Shown here: one piece after another, positions 13,593 to 15,908 of the stretch
Layout: the number at the start of each line of letters is the position of its first letter
Position numbering within the stretch: position 1 is the stretch's first letter
DNA from: Acidimicrobiia bacterium UBA4744
Lineage (GTDB): Bacteria; Actinomycetota; Acidimicrobiia; Spongiisociales; UBA4744
Direction of reading: 5' to 3'
DNA length: 15,908 nt
Assembly: GCA_002403855.1 (NCBI GenBank)
Contig: DHIO01000041.1
Span: 55,153 to 71,060, forward strand
The notes under the pieces: generated by a model
What the model was told of the DNA's origin: nothing
Databases searched by the model: none
The model's input: only the letters and a program-made list of their open reading frames with translations
Program-made: the position numbers and the translations under genes

Positions 13593-14048
13593 ATGCGGTT
13601 TGAAGAGACTCGAACCATGCCGGTCGAGTTGAAGAAGGGCTGGGACTACATCAGCGACTACCGGCGCTGGCCGGACTTCTACAGCGGCATCGATCACATA
13701 GTCGAACCCGACCTCTGTGCCTGGAGCGAAGTGGGTGACAGTGTCCGCTTCCGTTACCGGCTTCTCGGGCGGACCGTCGAGGGCACAGCCACACTCGACG
13801 CGTACGACGAGGGCAAGCTGGTGAAACTCACTACGAAGATCCCCGCTCTCCCCGACGTCGTCCAGGAGTGGCACTACACGGACCTCCACGACCACTTCAT
13901 CTTGCGGGTGGTGCTCGAGACGGATGGAGTCACCAGCTTCATGGGCCGGCTGATCGACGGAACCCTGCTCCCCAGGGCCCTGGAGAAAGACCTGAACCGG
14001 ACGATGGACAATCTCGAAGCCATCTTTGAGATTGGCATCCCGGATTAG
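13593..14048 (+). CDS. SRPBCC (START-like) family protein
   Basis: This 151-residue soluble protein has the SRPBCC or polyketide-cyclase-like fold: strand, short helices (WDYISDYRRWPDFYSGI), a set of beta strands, and a long C-terminal helix (RALEKDLNRTMDNLEAIFE). Such proteins bind hydrophobic ligands in a deep pocket, and the ligand cannot be predicted here. The ATG at 13593 follows AGAGGAGG with suitable spacing, one of the better ribosome sites in the window. It is divergent from azlC and convergent with the histidine kinase gene ending at 14233. The 184 bases between 14049 and 14232 show no gene or strong terminator. Confidence 0.85.
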   Translation: MRFEETRTMPVELKKGWDYISDYRRWPDFYSGIDHIVEPDLCAWSEVGDSVRFRYRLLGRTVEGTATLDAYDEGKLVKLTTKIPALPDVVQEWHYTDLHDHFILRVVLETDGVTSFMGRLIDGTLLPRALEKDLNRTMDNLEAIFEIGIPD

Positions 14049-14232
14049 GGGATATCACCGAGAACTCGGCAGCCAAGGGTCTCCTGCGGGCCGGCCACGG
14101 AGGGAGCGCCTGCTCGGCCTGGACCTCCACAAGGCGGACCGATTCGGAGACCACCGTTGAGATCCTCCGGGCCGTCCGACCCGGGGCTCCTCGGCGTCCA
14201 GGGTTTCGACGGCGGTGACCATGGAAGAGTCG

Positions 14233-15462
14233 TCAACCTCCCGGCTGGGAGACCCCATCCCCATCCGGCCGCGGCGATTGACTCACGGGCAGCCGAAAAA
14301 CCACCCTGCCACCCGGACCCGGTTCAATGGTGATCGAACCACCGTGCGCCTCCACGAGGCCCTTGGCGATGGACAGGCCGAGGCCTGCCCCACCATGGGA
14401 TCGCGTACGAGCCGCGTCGCCTTTGGCGAAACTCTGAAATGCATCGAGGTCGTCCGGAAATCCGGGCCCTTGGTCGACGATTCTCACCGTGGCGTCCGGG
14501 CCTCCATTCCCCACCTCCACCAGAACGTGGGACGAAGCCGGTGCATAGCGAATGGCATTGTCGAGCAGGTTTCGAATCACCCTCCCCAATTCGCGCTCTC
14601 CGGCCAGTACGGTGATGTGCCGGCCCGCATCGATATCGATGTCGATCTCAACTCCCCGTCGGTGCGCTACCGGCGCCATAGCCTCGACTGCTTCATCGGC
14701 CAGGTCGGCCAGATCGACGGGTTCAGAGCGGATTTCCAGGTTTCCGGCCTCAATCTGAGCCAGGAGAAAGAGATCCTCGACGAGGCCGGAGAGCAGGTCG
14801 AGATCGGTGAGCATCGATCGCAAGTATCGGTCGGGATCCTCCGTAACACCATCCTGCAAAGCCTCGATAGCCGCCTGCATCGAGGTCAGCGGCGTGCGCA
14901 GATCATGTCCCACTGCGGCCAGGAAAGCCCGCCGCGCCGCCTCGTTTTGCCGACGTTCGGCTTCGGCTGCCTCCAACGCATCGATCATGCCGTCCATGGC
15001 CGCAGCCACGGATCCCACCTCGTCGGGACGGTCGAGCCCGGCTCGCTTCGACAGGTCCCCCTCGCCGACCCGCCGGGCCGTCCCGGCAAGTTGCTGGAGG
15101 TCTGATGCCAGCGGACGAGATATCGTTGCGGCCAACAGGGCACCCAGGACCACTCCCAAGCCCACGGCTACGACCACCAGCCGCAGATCGTGTGACGACA
15201 GGAACATCTGCTGAGCGGATACCGCGACGGCCATGGCGACAACTGCCACGGCGGCCAGGGACACCAGCAGCACCGTATGGTGCAGCGTGCGGAAGCGGGT
15301 CGTCATCCTCGGCAGCAACCAGCCTGCCAGACCGGTAGCCCCGGCGATGGCTCCAAAGATCACCAGCAGCGCCGCCCGATCCTGCGCTGATGGTTGCATC
15401 GTCAGTTCGGTGACCGCCAGAGCAGCCACCACTACGGCAACGAGGACGAGGAAGAACCTCAC
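14233..15462 (-). CDS. HAMP-containing sensor histidine kinase of a two-component system
   Basis: This 409-residue kinase has about four membrane helices (near 3-23, 29-50, 63-83, 95-114), leaving little room for an external sensor domain. It may sense within the membrane. A HAMP domain follows at about 112-165 (ISRPL..LQQLAGTARRVGEGDLS). The kinase core has H-box AAVGHDLRTPLTS with His186, N-box NLLDNAIRYA at 298-307, G1 DQGPGFPD at 330-337 and G2 GGAGLGLSIAK at 357-367. GTG at 15462 overlaps the regulator's TGA by four bases (GTGA), fixing the start and implying coupled translation. An upstream extension in this frame would read over the regulator gene and is rejected. The signal is unknown. 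Confidence 0.94.
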   Translation of the reverse strand: MRFFLVLVAVVVAALAVTELTMQPSAQDRAALLVIFGAIAGATGLAGWLLPRMTTRFRTLHHTVLLVSLAAVAVVAMAVAVSAQQMFLSSHDLRLVVVAVGLGVVLGALLAATISRPLASDLQQLAGTARRVGEGDLSKRAGLDRPDEVGSVAAAMDGMIDALEAAEAERRQNEAARRAFLAAVGHDLRTPLTSMQAAIEALQDGVTEDPDRYLRSMLTDLDLLSGLVEDLFLLAQIEAGNLEIRSEPVDLADLADEAVEAMAPVAHRRGVEIDIDIDAGRHITVLAGERELGRVIRNLLDNAIRYAPASSHVLVEVGNGGPDATVRIVDQGPGFPDDLDAFQSFAKGDAARTRSHGGAGLGLSIAKGLVEAHGGSITIEPGPGGRVVFRLPVSQSPRPDGDGVSQPGG

Positions 15463-15908
15463 GGCTCGAACCGGTACCCGACACCCCACACCGTCAAGAG
15501 CCACCGAGGATTCTGCGGGTCGTCCTCGAGCTTCGTCCGCAATCGGCGCATGTGAACGGTCACGGTGGCCGGGTCTTGCCACTCCGCCGACGAGTCCCAA
15601 ACCTGTTGCAGAAGCTGGCCGCGGGCAAACACTTGGCGGGGGTGCGAAGCGAGAAACGCGAGCAGATCGAATTCCTTCGGGGTGAGGTCGACCGTCGCCT
15701 CGCCGACTCTCACCTCCCTGGTCCCGGGATCGATCGCCAGACCCTCGAACTCCAGGGGCCCGTCCGCCTCCACCGGGCCGGCACGGCGTAGCACCGAACG
15801 GACCCGGGCCGAAAGCTCGCGAGGGGAAAACGGCTTCACCACATAGTCGTCCGCTCCCAACTCGAGTCCGAGCACCCGGTCGGACTCCTCGGCCCGGGCG
15901 GTCAGGAG
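15459..15908 (-). CDS. OmpR/PhoB-family response regulator, 5' end outside the window
   Basis: Only the last 149 residues are visible. They start inside the receiver domain at LLTARAEESDR, which holds the conserved switch Thr, and include GADDYVVKPFS with the conserved Lys. The phospho-accepting Asp lies beyond the edge. The C-terminal winged-helix domain of the OmpR type spans about 56-149, with LTPKEFDLLAFLASHP, TVTVHMRRLRTKLE and the final VWGVGYRFEP. It is the partner of the histidine kinase that overlaps it by four bases downstream. Targets and the operon promoter lie outside the window. Confidence 0.95.
   Translation of the reverse strand, partial: LLTARAEESDRVLGLELGADDYVVKPFSPRELSARVRSVLRRAGPVEADGPLEFEGLAIDPGTREVRVGEATVDLTPKEFDLLAFLASHPRQVFARGQLLQQVWDSSAEWQDPATVTVHMRRLRTKLEDDPQNPRWLLTVWGVGYRFEP

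Noticed and set aside
14055..14264. 69-codon minus-strand frame in the gap after the two-component kinase
   Set aside because: It overlaps the end of the kinase gene, shows no domain and lacks a ribosome site. The gap is better left unannotated.

Overview
The window looks like a chromosomal segment of a high-GC actinobacterium (Actinomycetota). An Acidimicrobiia-like or other deep-branching lineage is my guess; the sequence alone does not settle it. Support comes from the high GC content, frequent GTG starts, short overlaps between genes, hairpins without T-tracts, and a conserved rpsF-ssb-rpsR-rplI-dnaB replication/ribosome operon. I see no insertion sequence, phage gene, CRISPR array, rRNA or convincing tRNA. 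Most of the window is ordinary core and semi-core genome.

Layout. Positions 159-5701 lie almost entirely on the minus strand. The core operon rpsF (S6), ssb, rpsR (S18), rplI (L9) and dnaB runs from 4914 down to 1997. It is followed by a 52-residue membrane protein and then a cyclic 2,3-diphosphoglycerate synthetase-like P-loop protein (1574-231) ending at a strong hairpin. The rpsF leader and the rpsF-ssb gap carry hairpins that may be regulatory. Upstream on the same strand, panB (pantothenate/CoA synthesis) overlaps the 5' end of a secreted DUF192 lipoprotein whose only well-placed start codon is ACG.

From 6725 rightward come a small plus-strand cupin, a convergent PAS-containing membrane histidine kinase with no adjacent regulator, a divergent 2H-phosphoesterase (2'-5' RNA ligase-like) protein, and a DUF3352 membrane-anchored protein. 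A 17-nt-arm inverted repeat separates DUF3352 from a convergent two-gene unit: a small four-helix, possibly cytochrome-b-like, membrane protein and a lipoprotein. Further right are an azlC-azlD branched-chain amino-acid exporter pair, a divergent SRPBCC protein, and a two-component system (histidine kinase plus OmpR-type regulator) whose regulator gene runs off the right edge.

Functional links. The core operon supplies translation and replication parts. PanB diverts a valine-pathway keto acid and AzlCD exports branched-chain amino acids, but these two loci are not adjacent and no link between them is shown. I did not find a clear new multi-gene system. The points most worth a second look are the ACG start, the rpsF leader structure, inverted repeats in several promoter regions, the bacterial cDPG-synthetase homologue, and the small membrane protein plus lipoprotein pair.
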